From Favolaschia claudopus (lineage: Eukaryota > Basidiomycota > Agaricomycetes > Agaricales > Mycenaceae), in assembly GCA_037176885.1 (NCBI GenBank), contig JAWWNJ010000040.1:1628293-1692292 (forward strand): DNA of 64,000 nucleotides, read 5' to 3'. Of this stretch, positions 20,885 through 30,797 are shown piece after piece. The notes beneath the pieces are model-generated. The model was not told the origin of the DNA, did not search any database, and saw only the letters and a list, made by a program, of their open reading frames with translations. The position numbers and the translations under genes were made by a program. How positions within the stretch are numbered: position 1 is the first letter of the stretch; the number at the start of each line of letters is the position of its first letter.

Positions 20885-21411
20885 CAGTAAGTATAGGTAC
20901 TATAATAGAAAGCGCAACAGAGTTGTTATATTTTGACCGTTTTCCCCGCTCTCTCACCCCTTCCCTCTCCTCCTACTTATCACACTCTGCAATCCCAGAT
21001 ATCGTGTGATTCGCTGCCGCTCGCCGTATTGGTCGGCCCGCCGCATTGACCGCGGGAGGTGGTGATGATATTCGCCTGGGTGAAGTCGAGCGAGAGCTGG
21101 ATGGAGAGGGGCTCGGCGAATGAGACGGAGTTGAACTTTTTAATACCGGTAAGCGTCTGGTTCTGATTCCTTCTCAGATTCCTCTGATGCAGACTCGTCA
21201 CCGCTTTCTGAAGAGCTGTAGTTTCGATTTTTGCGCTGAACGTCGTGTGACAGCTATCTACAAAACACTGGAGCGCTCCGAAAAAAAGTTCCCATTGATG
21301 CGATGACGTCAATTACCATATGAGGTAGGCACTGCCGGATACATTGCATCGACGGCTGGCGCGTCAGGGCGGGGCGACCTCGTGTTGCAGCCTATGCAAT
21401 TTCTTGATTAA
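20885..21411. other. No gene recognised
   Basis: Bases 21251-21286 (AGCTATCTACAAAACACTGG...) recur inverted at 21778-21815, so the MITE at 21412-21615 lies inside a larger inverted-repeat structure of about 565 bp. Confidence 0.5.
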
Positions 21412-21615
21412 TAGAGAGTTTGTGCGAGCGACCCAGGTCGCTTTTCGATCGCTCAGATCTCCACAACAACAGATACCAGGTGTGAGCTCTAAGCGACCTA
21501 TAGGAGTATTGCCCTGAGACACTCTTAGGTCGCTGGGACTTCACACCTGAGACTGCTCGTTGTCGAGATCTGAGCGGTCCCAAAGCGACCCGGGTCGCTT
21601 TGCACAAACCCGCTA
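21412..21615. mobile_element. 204-bp TA-flanked MITE with double palindromes, copy 1
   Basis: Left end TAGAGAGTTTGTGCGAGCGA, right end CGGGTCGCTTTGCACAAACC. Each end contains a GCGACCCxGGTCGC palindrome. TA lies at both borders. A second copy, reversed and interrupted, lies at 22051-22765. Confidence 0.78.
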
Positions 21616-22050
21616 ATATTGGACATCCCGTTGGCGGCCATGGTAATCATGAGCCGCTTGTGTGCGGGAGGGATGTAGCGGAAGGTATTGTAGGGCATGG
21701 TAGGCGAGAGAGACGTTCCAGGAGCAGTGACGAAAGGGCGAATTAGGCAGGAGCTGTCAAAACCGTTGCAACGGTGAATTTTTTTTCCGAGCGCTCCAGT
21801 GTTTTGTAGATAGCTGGAATATGAGTGCGGTATCACACCGTGTAACTTTTAGAAGTTTTGGAGCATCATGAAACCAGTCTTGAAATTCATGACGTGTATT
21901 CTGACGAAACGTCAGGAATCTGACGATGATCTTGAATTTCATGACAAATACTTCTCGCAGTGATCATGGAATTGAATAATTTCCGGGACGAGACGTGACG
22001 AGGTAAAAATTGAGCACCCCTACTGGTGGTACATAATAGTACTCAGTTAT
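21616..22050. other. No gene recognised; two single MITE ends
   Basis: 21868-21965 resembles the right end of the 14430-15112 element (ATTTCATGACAAATACTTC). 21967-22022 resembles the right end of the 63053-63240 MITE (GGGACGAGACG...ATTGAGCACCCCTA). Confidence 0.45.
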
Positions 22051-22765
22051 TAGCGGGTTTGTGCAAAGCGACCCGGGTCGCTTTGGGACCGCTCAGATCT
22101 CGACAACGAGCAGTCTCAGGTGTGAAGTCCCAGCGGCCTAGGAGTGCCCCAGGGCAATGCTCCTATAGGTCGCTTAGAGCTCACACCTAGTCCTGTGGTT
22201 ACCACGACCCAGTGAGTGGCGTCCTGCGTTATTATATAAGCATCCTATTTGGGAAGTAATGGCAACCGCGCCTTGACGCGACTTCGACACGTTCCCCCAC
22301 GACTTTGAGCGGGGAAATTGAATTCTTGACCAGATATAGCCTCCTCGTAGCCTCAACCAACTGATCCTGGTTTCCTTTACAATATTTGAGGTGGAAAACG
22401 TAGAATTCCCTGATTTGGGCACATTTCCGGTGAGTACTGGTTTGAATACGAAACGAATGTGGATTGGGTCAAGAAAGGAGTCTTTAGTAGACCTTTGGTT
22501 CTTACATATTTTCTGACGATTTCAGGGCTCTCAGTCGCGTCGAATTGGTGAAGGTGAGCGCGTTGTTTGGTCGTGCATCGCCATCAATCAGTGATACGGC
22601 AAGTCACCGGTTATCAGGGCGCGGTAACCAACAGACTATAACTTGCGAGGAACGAGCTACAAGTTGTAGCGTCTGTCTTAGAGAGACTAGCTCACACCTG
22701 GAATTTGTTGTTGCGGAGATCTGAGCGATCGAAAAGCGACCTGGGTCGCTCGCACAAACTCTCTA
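22051..22765 (-). mobile_element. Second copy of the double-palindrome MITE, interrupted
   Basis: It starts TAGCGGGTTTGTGCAAAGCG and ends GTCGCTCGCACAAACTCTCTA, the reverse of copy 1. Removing the 500-bp insert plus one 11-bp duplication leaves 204 bp, the same length as copy 1. Confidence 0.8.
22189..22688. mobile_element. 500-bp insertion with 11-bp target duplication
   Basis: AGCTCACACCT occurs at 22178-22188 and 22689-22699, directly bordering the insert, while copy 1 of the host MITE has this sequence once. The insert starts AGTC and ends GACT and shows no longer inverted repeat. An 11-bp duplication fits a MULE or a SINE-like insertion; the type is unresolved. Confidence 0.65.
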
Positions 22766-22939
22766 TTGCATGCATGAGTTCAAAGCCTGCCCATACAGTA
22801 GTGCAATAAAGACCTGGAGGAACGCATCTGGATAGCATCCGTCACCCACTCTTGGGTTTCTTCGTGGAATTCGGTGTCTAGTCACATTACGTTCATTGAT
22901 TGATATTATAACACAAGTGATCCTTATCTTCAAGACTAG

Positions 22940-22947
22940 TATAAATA
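22940..22947 (+). promoter_or_regulatory. Probable TATA box
   Basis: TATAAATA about 60 bases upstream of the ATG at 23006, in front of the small two-exon gene. Confidence 0.5.
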
Positions 22948-23005
22948 TAGAGTCGAGAGCTTCAAAGCAGTCGAGCCCATCCCACTTTTCAGTCAATAGG
23001 TATTG

Positions 23006-23597
23006 ATGGCCGGAATCTCCTACTCCGATCCCTGCGATCGCTTTTCAATTTCAGTCACTGCATCACCATTTTCTACCACACCGGATAGTGGGCAGCCAAG
23101 CTTCGAGGATGACGAGATTCAAGACCTAAACAGGGCCCTTGGTAATCTTAATCTTGGTCCCAAAGAACACTTCACCAAGGTAATATCTATCAGTCAGAGA
23201 TAGTGTTGCCGCGAGCCAAGTCGAGTCGAGCTCCACCTCGAGGTAGCTCACTCCAAAAAGGTAATGGCTGCCTTTTCCGGCCTGATATTATCACAAATTA
23301 CCTTTTTGGAGCGAGCTACCTCGAGGTGGAGCTCGACTCGACTTGGCTCGCGGCAACACTAGTCAGAGATATCTTTCCTCGTCTAATATTACTCTTCAGC
23401 AACAGCTAAACAGAGTCAAATACCACATCGATCGCATGATTAGCAATTTGCCGTTCAAGGCGGCTCTCCGAGCTGTCTGCGACCACGTTGAGAAAACATG
23501 TTCAGCAAAATTGCAGGAATTAGAAAAAGAATCTCCGGGGATAACCACAGATACAGTTACAGACAGTCTGGTCAAACTGTGTAAGGGCAACCTTTAG
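23006..23597 (+). CDS. Small two-exon gene of unknown function, hit by two transposons
   Basis: Exon 1 is 23006-23179 (58 codons, MAGISYSDPCDRF...). The intron is 23180-23399. Exon 2 starts at 23400 (QQLNRVKYHIDRM) and is in phase. The intron is 220 bp now but 51 bp once the 161-bp hAT MITE and one 8-bp duplication are removed, the usual size here. Exon 2 runs into the left LTR of the gypsy element at 23580. In the inferred empty site it would read on into CCC TAA (29643-29648), giving 119 residues. With the LTR it reads five LTR codons (CKGNL) and stops at 23597, giving 123 residues. The protein has an acidic segment (FEDDEIQDLNRALGNLNLG) and a helical C-terminal half with Lys/Glu-rich text. 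I recognise no domain. Promoter, splice sites and reading frame all fit a real gene. Confidence 0.65.
23201..23361. mobile_element. 161-bp hAT MITE inside an intron
   Basis: Ends TAGTGTTGCCGCGAGCCAAG and its complement, with arms of about 65 bp. GTCAGAGA flanks both sides (23193-23200 and 23362-23369). The end resembles the TAGTGCTGCCGG ends of the large hAT element at 35643-39224. Confidence 0.92.
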
Positions 23598-23985
23598 GAC
23601 CCGAGATGTCTCGAGGGTCTAGCGAGGGAGAATCCAAAGTTAATTAAAGACACTACTAGGAATACATTACAGCGCACCTAGCGAGGGAGAATCCAAAGAG
23701 AAGAAAGGCTAAGGATTCCCACGCTAGGTGTGGCAAACATATACTAACTAGTTCCCACAGGGCCGGGTCAACCGGCAATAGTCTCTGGCCCGGTCACAAG
23801 CTAAGTCCCAGCTTGATGACGTGTTTGATGGAGCTCCAGAACTATGATGTAATTGGCCTTGGGCAAAAGGTCTCAAGGCAATTTGCATCATGCTGTGCAG
23901 ATCAGGGGAATGATGTAATGGGACTTGGGCAGAAGTGCCTAAGTCCCTTTGCGTCATGCTGCGCAGAAAGGAGGTTCCCCTGACA
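23580..23985 (-). repeat. 3' LTR of the gypsy element
   Basis: 406 bp, TG...CA on the plus strand. It also encodes the last 79 residues of pol, whose stop lies at 23748-23750. Confidence 0.95.
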
Positions 23986-26900
23986 TCACTCCCCCCTTGG
24001 AATGCGGCGCCTCGACGCATAGATCGCACCTGAGCTGGAGTCGACGAGCGGTCACGGAAGGGGAGGGAATCGAAGGCAGCGACAGCAATGGAGCGAGGTT
24101 TGGAAGGGTATTTGCGGTAGAAAGCAGCGACAGCGTCCGGGGCAAAGACATTAGAGTGCTTCACCCATTGATCATGGGACGGGTCATAACCCTTCCAGCG
24201 AACAAAGTACCATAGACTCCCATAGCGGATCTTGGCATCCAGTATCTCCTCGACCTCCCATTGCTTGTCGCCAGGAACGTCAAGGACTGGTGGCGGCTCT
24301 TCGTGTCTGGGGCGAGTGGGGAATGGATCGGCTTCCACAAGCTGAAGTTTCACGACGGGGAAGACAGGGTGGAGGGCAGAGTACCGGGGCGGCAGCTCCA
24401 GTTTGAAGGCACCATTACCGACGACCTTCAGAACCTTGAAGGGGCCGATACGCCGGTGGGAGAATTTCACCGAAGGGCGGGTGGTGCGGATATCTGAAGC
24501 ATCAACCCACACCCGGTCACCAACCTTGATGTCTGGAGCTGGCGTCCGCCGGCGGTCATAGTACTGCTTGTACTCTGCCTTGGCCTTGACTAGTGCGGCC
24601 TTCGCCTCAGAAACCCCTGACGCAATCCGGTCGTGGAACTCGTTTACAGCCTCCAACCTAGAACGTGCAGCGTGGGGCTCAAAGCCCATCCGTGGAAGCC
24701 GACCAGTGTCTGTCATGAACGGTACCTGCTGCGTGGAGGAGTGCATGTGGTTGTTGTACGCAAACTCCGCTGCAGGTAGTAGCTCATCCCAGTCATCCTG
24801 CTTGTAATTGGTGAAGAGTCGGACGTACTGCTCGAGTTCCTGGTTAACACGCTCAGTCTGGCCGTCGGTCTGCGGATGGTAAGCCGTAGAGGTGGCTGGA
24901 GTAACCCCAACAAGGCGCCAAAGCTCGCGCGTGAACTCTGCGATGAACTGGGTGCCACGATCCGAAATGTACTTCTCTGGCAGGCCATGGTGGCGCCAGA
25001 CGTTCCGGTAGTACAGCCGAGCAGCGCCAACCGCGTCAATGGTGGTGTGGCACTCCATGAAGTGCGCTCTCTTCCCAAGGGCACAGACAACGACCATGAC
25101 TGCGTCGTATCCATGGGCCTCGGGAAGCTCGACAATGAAGTCGACTGAGACGGTGTGCCAGCGCTCCTCGGGGATCTCTGTGGGGTGGAGCTCACCAATC
25201 GGCAGTCTACAAAGCGCCTTGGTGCGGCAGCACAAGTCACAAGTCGCGACATACCGACCGACATGGCGCGACAGTTGGGGCCACCAGTAGTTCCGAGACA
25301 CGAGCTCCAGGGTCTTGAAACGACCGGCATGGCCTGCAACGCGCGTGTCATGGTGCTGCTCCAGGATGCGTCGGCGGAGGTCCTTGTCTCGGGGGACGAC
25401 AATCTTCCCCCGGAAGTAAAGGAGTCCACCTTCAATACGCCATTCCGAAGACCGGGCAGACCGCACACCTCGGGCCTTGAGGAGTTCCTTCGCAGTCAGG
25501 GCAATGGGCTCTTCAAGGTCGGGGTCTCCAGCAAGCGCATCACGAATGTCGCGCAGGAGGGGAGCCTCAGGGCCAGCAATAACCAGGGCCTCGGTGGCCC
25601 GAACGTGGAAGAGCTCGGGTCGAAGCAGGGTAACGTCCTGGTTATCGTCCTGCACTCCATGGTCCGGTCTCCGAGAAAGCGCGTCGGGGCGACCCATGAG
25701 GTGACCCGGTTGGTGGTGCAGCGAGAAGTCGAAACGGGAGAGGTAGAGAGACCACCGAGCTTGGCGACGGTTGAGCTTCTGGGCCTTCCGGAAGTATTCC
25801 AGGTTTTTGTGGTCCGTCCAGATCTCAACCGGGTGCTGCGCGCCCTCAAGGAAGTGGCGCCACTCCTCAAGGGCTCGCACGATCGCGAGCATCTCCTTGT
25901 CGTGAATCTCGTAATTCCGCTGCACCTCGTTCAGGCTCTTGGAGTAGAACGCAACCGGATGCCACTTGCCATCGTCACCCTGTTGGGAGAGAACGGCACC
26001 GGTGGCATAGTCAGAGCTGTCAGCCTCGAGCCGGTACGGTCGTTCGGGGTTTGGGAGAACCAGAACAGGGTCCCGAGTCACCCGCCGCTTGAGCTCGTCA
26101 AAGGCAGCTTGCTCTTCAGGCCCCCAGGTCCAGGCAATGCCCTTCTTGGTGAGTCTGAAGAGGGCTTGAGCAACGTCTGAGAAGCCCGCAATGAACCGGC
26201 GGTAGAAGTTTGTGAAGCCAAGGAACTGCTGCACATCCTTCTTATTCTCAGGCGCTGGCCAAGCTGCCACTCCTGCAACCTTTACAGGGTCCATCTCGAC
26301 GTGGTTGTGGGAGATAATCACGCCGAGGTACTCAATGGAGGTCCGCTCAAACTCACACTTCTCGGCTCGAAGGTAAAGCTTGTTCGCGCGAAGCCTCCGC
26401 AGGACCTCTCGGACGATCTCTCGGTGCCGACGGATGTCTGAGTTGGCAATGAGAATATCGTCGAGGTAGACCATGACGTCGCCAGAGAGGATAAGATCCT
26501 GGAAGATGTCGTTCATCATGGTCTGGAAGGTTGCAGGGGAGTTGGTCAGACCGAAGTACATGACCAGCGGCTCAAACAGTCCCCGGTTGGTCCGGAATGC
26601 TGCCTTCCACTCGTCGCCTTCACGGATTCGAACATTGTTAAAGCCCCACCGGACATCGAGCTTTGTGAAGTACCGAGCTCCCCTGAGTCGGTTGATGAGG
26701 TCGTTGATCAAGGGGAGCGGGTAGCGATTCTTCACGGTCATGGCGTTTAGAGCTCGATAGTCCTGTACGAACCGAAGTCCGCCGTCCTTCTTCTTGACGA
26801 AGAAGACGGGTGAGGCCATAGGTGATTTCGACGGTCGAATCCGGCCAGTGCCAAGTCCCTCCTCGATGAAGGCATCAAGCTCCTTCTGTTCGAGAGGCGA

Positions 26901-27965
26901 GATTGGGTAGACCTTGCAGTTCGTGGGTTTAGAGTCCGGCACGAGCTCAATGGCATGGTCCCAGGATCGGCGTTCAGGCAGCGAGTCAAAGGACTCCTTG
27001 TTGAAAACATCGTCAAACTCTCGGGCCCATTCGGGAACGTCCGAGCGCGCCGGGGCTGAGTTTTTGGCGTATGCCTCAGCCAGGCGCTGGGAGACGGTGC
27101 TTCCAGCACGGATATCCTCAGAAGGCAGGAACTGGGTGTAGAACACCCGGTCTCCCGGCTTAAGGGGGTCATCCACTTCATCCGCATCATCCACTTCATC
27201 CACATCATCCTCGTCATCGTCCTCGTAGTCCGGGAACAGCTCTGGCAGGTCATCATATTCATCTTCGCCCAAGTCTATGGCACAGATGGATGGAAGGGGA
27301 CCAAGTCGGAGCTGCCGGAGGATCTCAGCGGCCAGGCGGGACTCTCGGCGTGCAGCACGAGCCTCCAGGCGAACCTCGGTGCGGCACGTAGAGCACTCGC
27401 TGGGGCATCTGCTCATCTTGACCTCTCGGGTGTCCCAGTCGATCTCCGGGTTATGCTTCCGGAGCCAGGAGTAGCCGAGGATGAGCTTCTGCTTCCCAAG
27501 ACGGGTAACAGCGAGCTGCATGCGCTCAGAGTGACCACGATACTGCAGCACGACGTCAGCCACCTCGCGGATCGCACCAGCCTCATTTGGCGAGCCATCC
27601 ACATTGAAAACTGGAATGGGCTGTGCAAGGCGGCGGAGGGGGAGGCCGGACTTAGCTGCGAACTCAGAGTCAATGAAGTCTGAGGTGGCACCACAGTCGA
27701 CGAGACCTTCGAGAGAAAGCTTGGTGGCGTCCTGGACTGCCTGAATCTCAAGGGGGAGATGCAGGGAGTTGGCACCGGGTGCAGCAGCAACAGTATAGCG
27801 CTGAGGAAGTCTACGTTCCCAAGGCTTTCGCCGGATGCGTGGGGAACGGAGGGGAGCAGGGGGTACGTCTTTCATTTCGGCAGGTTCAACAGATGTAACA
27901 TTGGCAGACTCATCATACAAACATGCGAAACGATTAGGAGACGCGATCGAGGGCGTACCGCTCAC
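23748..27965 (-). CDS. Gypsy Pol: protease, reverse transcriptase, RNase H, integrase, chromodomain
   Basis: An open frame of 1405 codons whose first codon listed here is GTG, so it is unlikely to start on its own; a -1 shift from gag is expected (see 27980-27986). Order: aspartic protease [11 protein letters not shown] (D90); RT about 345-550 with [10 protein letters not shown] (D437) and VYLDD (500-503); RNase H about 643-765 ([25 protein letters not shown]); integrase zinc finger about 871-912 (HH...CDLC); integrase core D942, D1002, E1038, a D,D(35)E triad; chromodomain about 1236-1290 ([26 protein letters not shown]). The chromodomain places it with chromoviruses and would steer integration to marked chromatin. 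The last 79 residues are read through the polypurine tract and into the 3' LTR. No stop or missing catalytic residue was seen. Confidence 0.93.
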   Translation of the reverse strand: MSGTPSIASPNRFACLYDESANVTSVEPAEMKDVPPAPLRSPRIRRKPWERRLPQRYTVAAAPGANSLHLPLEIQAVQDATKLSLEGLVDCGATSDFIDSEFAAKSGLPLRRLAQPIPVFNVDGSPNEAGAIREVADVVLQYRGHSERMQLAVTRLGKQKLILGYSWLRKHNPEIDWDTREVKMSRCPSECSTCRTEVRLEARAARRESRLAAEILRQLRLGPLPSICAIDLGEDEYDDLPELFPDYEDDDEDDVDEVDDADEVDDPLKPGDRVFYTQFLPSEDIRAGSTVSQRLAEAYAKNSAPARSDVPEWAREFDDVFNKESFDSLPERRSWDHAIELVPDSKPTNCKVYPISPLEQKELDAFIEEGLGTGRIRPSKSPMASPVFFVKKKDGGLRFVQDYRALNAMTVKNRYPLPLINDLINRLRGARYFTKLDVRWGFNNVRIREGDEWKAAFRTNRGLFEPLVMYFGLTNSPATFQTMMNDIFQDLILSGDVMVYLDDILIANSDIRRHREIVREVLRRLRANKLYLRAEKCEFERTSIEYLGVIISHNHVEMDPVKVAGVAAWPAPENKKDVQQFLGFTNFYRRFIAGFSDVAQALFRLTKKGIAWTWGPEEQAAFDELKRRVTRDPVLVLPNPERPYRLEADSSDYATGAVLSQQGDDGKWHPVAFYSKSLNEVQRNYEIHDKEMLAIVRALEEWRHFLEGAQHPVEIWTDHKNLEYFRKAQKLNRRQARWSLYLSRFDFSLHHQPGHLMGRPDALSRRPDHGVQDDNQDVTLLRPELFHVRATEALVIAGPEAPLLRDIRDALAGDPDLEEPIALTAKELLKARGVRSARSSEWRIEGGLLYFRGKIVVPRDKDLRRRILEQHHDTRVAGHAGRFKTLELVSRNYWWPQLSRHVGRYVATCDLCCRTKALCRLPIGELHPTEIPEERWHTVSVDFIVELPEAHGYDAVMVVVCALGKRAHFMECHTTIDAVGAARLYYRNVWRHHGLPEKYISDRGTQFIAEFTRELWRLVGVTPATSTAYHPQTDGQTERVNQELEQYVRLFTNYKQDDWDELLPAAEFAYNNHMHSSTQQVPFMTDTGRLPRMGFEPHAARSRLEAVNEFHDRIASGVSEAKAALVKAKAEYKQYYDRRRTPAPDIKVGDRVWVDASDIRTTRPSVKFSHRRIGPFKVLKVVGNGAFKLELPPRYSALHPVFPVVKLQLVEADPFPTRPRHEEPPPVLDVPGDKQWEVEEILDAKIRYGSLWYFVRWKGYDPSHDQWVKHSNVFAPDAVAAFYRKYPSKPRSIAVAAFDSLPFRDRSSTPAQVRSMRRGAAFQGGSDVRGTSFLRSMTQRDLGTSAQVPLHHSPDLHSMMQIALRPFAQGQLHHSSGAPSNTSSSWDLACDRARDYCRLTRPCGN
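23986..24000 (-). other. Polypurine tract
   Basis: On the minus strand CCAAGGGGGGAGTGA abuts the 3' LTR; it would prime plus-strand DNA synthesis. Unusually, it is also coding: pol residues about 1323-1326. Confidence 0.85.
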
Positions 27966-29088
27966 TCGTCGCGTGGGAGAAAACCCTGCTCTTCCTCGGC
28001 GGCTACAGACTCTGGCTCAGGCAGCGAGTCGGTGGTGGCAACCCGAGCCACCAGTTTGGAGAGGAGCTCGGACCCAAGCTGACGAATGACCTCGTCAAGG
28101 ACATCAGCGGCTCGGACGTCAGCCGGGGTGGGGCAATCCCGGGCCAGGTGTGGACCGCCGCATCGGTAGCAGCCACGGGGAGGTCCTCTCCCGGAGCGCG
28201 TGCGATCAACGTCCATGGGGACTACCTGCGGAGGAGCAGGAGCTGGCATGGCCCGAGGAGGAGGTGCAGGGACAACAGGGAAGACACCTGCTGGACGTGA
28301 GCGAGCGGCTGGCGGAGCTGAGGGGGCTTTCGGGAGAAGCCCAGCAGCACGAGCCCGCACGTGTGATTCGTACTGGCGGTACGCTCGGGTCCGCCAAGCC
28401 ATGTAGTCGCGGAGGTCTGGGGGGTCGCTGGACGAGGTGATGGCCGCATTGATGGCAGGGTCAAGGCCAGAGCGGAACTTGGTGACCTTGACCAACGCGT
28501 CAGCAAACCAGCAAGGTCGAAGAGGTCTTCAAAGTCATCGGTGTACTTGAAGACATCCCGGGAGCCCATATAGTATGCCCTAGACTCGAGTTTGTGTAGG
28601 GCGTGGTCCTGCTCGTTCTCCTCGACAAAGCGTGAGCAGAACTCCTTGGTGAAGGCGTCCCAGGTGAGGAAGGGGAAAGGGGTTTTGATGGACATGCGCT
28701 CAGCCCATTTTTGCGCGGAGTCTTTGGACATAAAAGACATGGTGAAACGCACTGCCTTTTCCTCAGACATCTCGCCGCCTTCGACAAACGCCTCCGGAAC
28801 CAGTCGGATGTAAGTCCGAGCTGAGTGAAGGAAGGCCCGGCCAGCCGAGCGGTCGCCGTCAAAGACGAAAGGGGGGTTCGGTCGAAGGACCGTTTTTGCT
28901 GCCGGTGTGAGGTTGGCAAAGAGTCCTGGACTCTCGGCCGGAGGCTCTGGAGGAGCGGCAGGGGTCGGAGCAGTAGTAGTGGGAGGATTGGCAGCGGTTT
29001 GAAAAAGCTTGACCAGACGGTCAACAGTCCTCTCGAGCCTATCCATCCGCTCGGCGGCGGCTGCAGCAGCGGCGGCAGAGTCGGTCAT
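27962..29088 (-). pseudogene. Gypsy Gag with one internal frame break
   Basis: From ATG 29088 the frame encodes a Ala-rich start, a coiled stretch (RMDRLERTVDRLVKLFQ), a Pro-rich linker and the capsid-like core (KAVRFTMSFM, WDAFTKEFCSRFVEENEQDH, DDFEDLFDLAG). Near 28505 the family pattern leaves this frame and continues one base back in a second frame (ADALVKVTKFRSGLDPAI...), which reaches the CCHC knuckle CYRCGGPHLARDC and stops at 27962. The original frame runs on to 28222 with unrelated text. No slippery heptamer is present at the break, so a one-base deletion (or a sequencing error) is the simplest reading. Gag would package the RNA and form particles. Confidence 0.82.
27980..27986 (-). 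promoter_or_regulatory. Probable -1 ribosomal frameshift site between gag and pol
   Basis: On the minus strand GGGTTTT is read in gag as xxG GGT TTT, the X-XXY-YYZ form. A -1 slip gives GGG TTT TCT and enters the pol frame, which has no stop up to its conserved part. The gag stop TGA (27964-27962) follows 15 bases later. Confidence 0.7.
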
Positions 29089-29231
29089 GGTGGGTTCTAG
29101 AGAGGGGGAGGAGGGGGCAAGATTCGCGGTTTGCGCGTCCGAGACAGCAGAGGAGGAGTCCGACGAAGCGTCTGAAAAATCGCCAAAGCGCGCAATCTTG
29201 ACCAGTTAATCCCTTGGAGCCTTTCTTCTGC

Positions 29232-29637
29232 TGTAAGGGCAACCTTTAGGACCCGTGATGTCTCGAGGGTCTAGCGAGGGAGAATCCAAAGTTAATTAAA
29301 GACACTACTAGGAATACATTACAGCGCACCTAGCGAGGGAGAATCCAAAGAGAAGAAAGGCTAAGGATTCCCACGCTAGGTGTGGCAAACATATACTAAC
29401 TAGTTCCCACAGGGCCGGGTCAACCGGCAATAGTCTCTGGCCCGGTCACAAGCTAAGTCCCAGCTTGATGACGTGTTTGATGGAGCTCCAGAACTATGAT
29501 GTAATTGGCCTTGGGCAAAAGGTCTCAAGGCAATTTGCATCATGCTGTGCAGATCAGGGGAATGATGTAATGGGACTTGGGCAGAAGTGCCTAAGTCCCT
29601 TTGCGTCATGCTGCGCAGAAAGGAGGTTCCCCTGACA
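29232..29637 (-). repeat. 5' LTR of the gypsy element
   Basis: 406 bp, differing from the left LTR at one base seen. It would carry the promoter for minus-strand transcription. Confidence 0.95.
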
Positions 29638-29648
29638 AACTGCCCTAA

Positions 29649-30284
29649 TTTCGTTAACTAACTCAAAGCTGCTTTCAATATATGTTGTATCTCTCTGAAC
29701 CCTGAATGTTTAAAAGGCCTTATTCATCGCAGCCGTTCAGAAAATACCCTTCCTGCCGAGCCGCCACAGTGCCGGCCTAAAATGTCGCGGGAAAACCTTC
29801 GGATGTGGTTGAACCTGAAGTCAGACTTATGCCAAAAATTCTCCTTCACGGGCAATGGCTTGGCTAAGTACAATATCGTCGTCCGGGAATTAATTACGGT
29901 TCTTTGGTACCCCGTTGCTCAAGGATGTCGGTTCGGACAGTCTGTGCCAACCTTCTTCGGCTGATCTTCGTCGCGTCAGATTCTAGTCTCGTACGCACGA
30001 GACTAGTCAGATTCGACATCGGGAACTTCTCCATTCCGAGGGTGATGGCAAAACGGTCGAGATTCCCACGGTGGGTCATTGTCTTCCCTTCTCCAAGGGG
30101 AAATCCCTCGGCCGGGAAAACGCGTTTTCGGCACCCAGAAAAGCCTCGGAATGACCGATTTTTCGCAACCCCGCCCGACGCCCTTTTTAAGCTTGAAGTG
30201 ATGACGGGCATTGCCCTTGCCGGAAACGGCATGTTTGCACTTGTTTATTCCCTTGGGTGCTCTTCAATTTCATGTTCCCTCGTT
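29649..30284. other. No gene recognised; related to 12924-13200
   Basis: Shares blocks with the surroundings of the 12377 hAT MITE (AGGGTGATGGCAAA, GGAATGACCGATTTTT, and inverted ATGACGGGCATTGCCCTTGC). An open frame at 29904-30305 has no recognised motif. Confidence 0.4.
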
Positions 30285-30797
30285 TTCTGTGTTCTAATCC
30301 CTTAATAACCCTTAAGACCTTGAAGGCTTAATTTCCTTTTTAGGTAGGTAGTTCCCACCCTCAAACAGGCGTAAATTTTCAGTGGAGTGTATATACTGTA
30401 TCGGAGCATATTTGCGCATAAAGCACTTCAACCTGTGGTTGTTTTAGGTCTCTGACAGTTGCTTTGGATTCTACCAGATTCTTGAGCAGTCGGGGAGGTT
30501 TGATGAATTTGATGGAACCCCCATCAGTTATTTGGATTATTTGGTCAATTTATTAAATTGACCAAATAATTGACTGTCAATTATTTCAGGCGGCGCCGGC
30601 ATGGCATCGACCTTGTTCCAAAGGCAAATGCCCAAGACCGAGGAACCCGACAGCCACCATATGATCGGACGGTTCGTTGGCAGGTGCCGGAGATACCCGG
30701 GTCGTCGGCACGAAGCTCGGCATCACCCTTAAGGGCTCTTAAGGCCTTAATAAGCCTTAACCTTTGCTTAACCTTAATAAGGCCAGGGCGAACACTG
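30285..30797. mobile_element. TTAAGG-family hAT remnant
   Basis: The right end GGCCAGGGCGAACACTG (to 30797) is clear and the interior matches the complement of 12470-12770. The left end (CTGTGTTCTAATCCCTTAA, about 30285) is diverged. TTAAGG/CCTTAA words flank both sides. An added perfect palindrome of about 17-bp arms (ATTATTTGGTCAATTTA...) lies near 30534-30570. No 8-bp duplication was found. Confidence 0.6.

Larger units (their letters stand above)
23580..29637 (-). mobile_element. Young full-length Ty3/gypsy chromovirus (LTR retrotransposon)
   Basis: Two 406-bp LTRs (23580-23985 and 29232-29637) start TG and end CA; one difference was seen (CCCGAGATG against CCCGTGATG). AACTG flanks the element on both sides (23575-23579 and 29638-29642). 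Transcribed on the minus strand: 5' LTR on the right, gag, -1 shift, protease-RT-RNase H-integrase-chromodomain, polypurine tract, 3' LTR. One-difference LTRs mean recent insertion. Pol is intact, but gag has a frame break near 28505, so this copy may depend on another. I could not assign a standard primer-binding site; sequence just inside the 5' LTR reads GCAGAAGAAAGGCTCC. Confidence 0.95.

Noticed and set aside
22189..22688. Solo LTR
   Set aside because: No TG...CA ends and an 11-bp instead of a 4-6-bp duplication.
25155..26180. 341-codon plus-strand frame inside the gypsy element
   Set aside because: Antisense shadow of the pol gene; no own motif.
28495..28515. Programmed frameshift within gag
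   Set aside because: No X-XXY-YYZ heptamer in phase; a one-base deletion or read error explains it better.
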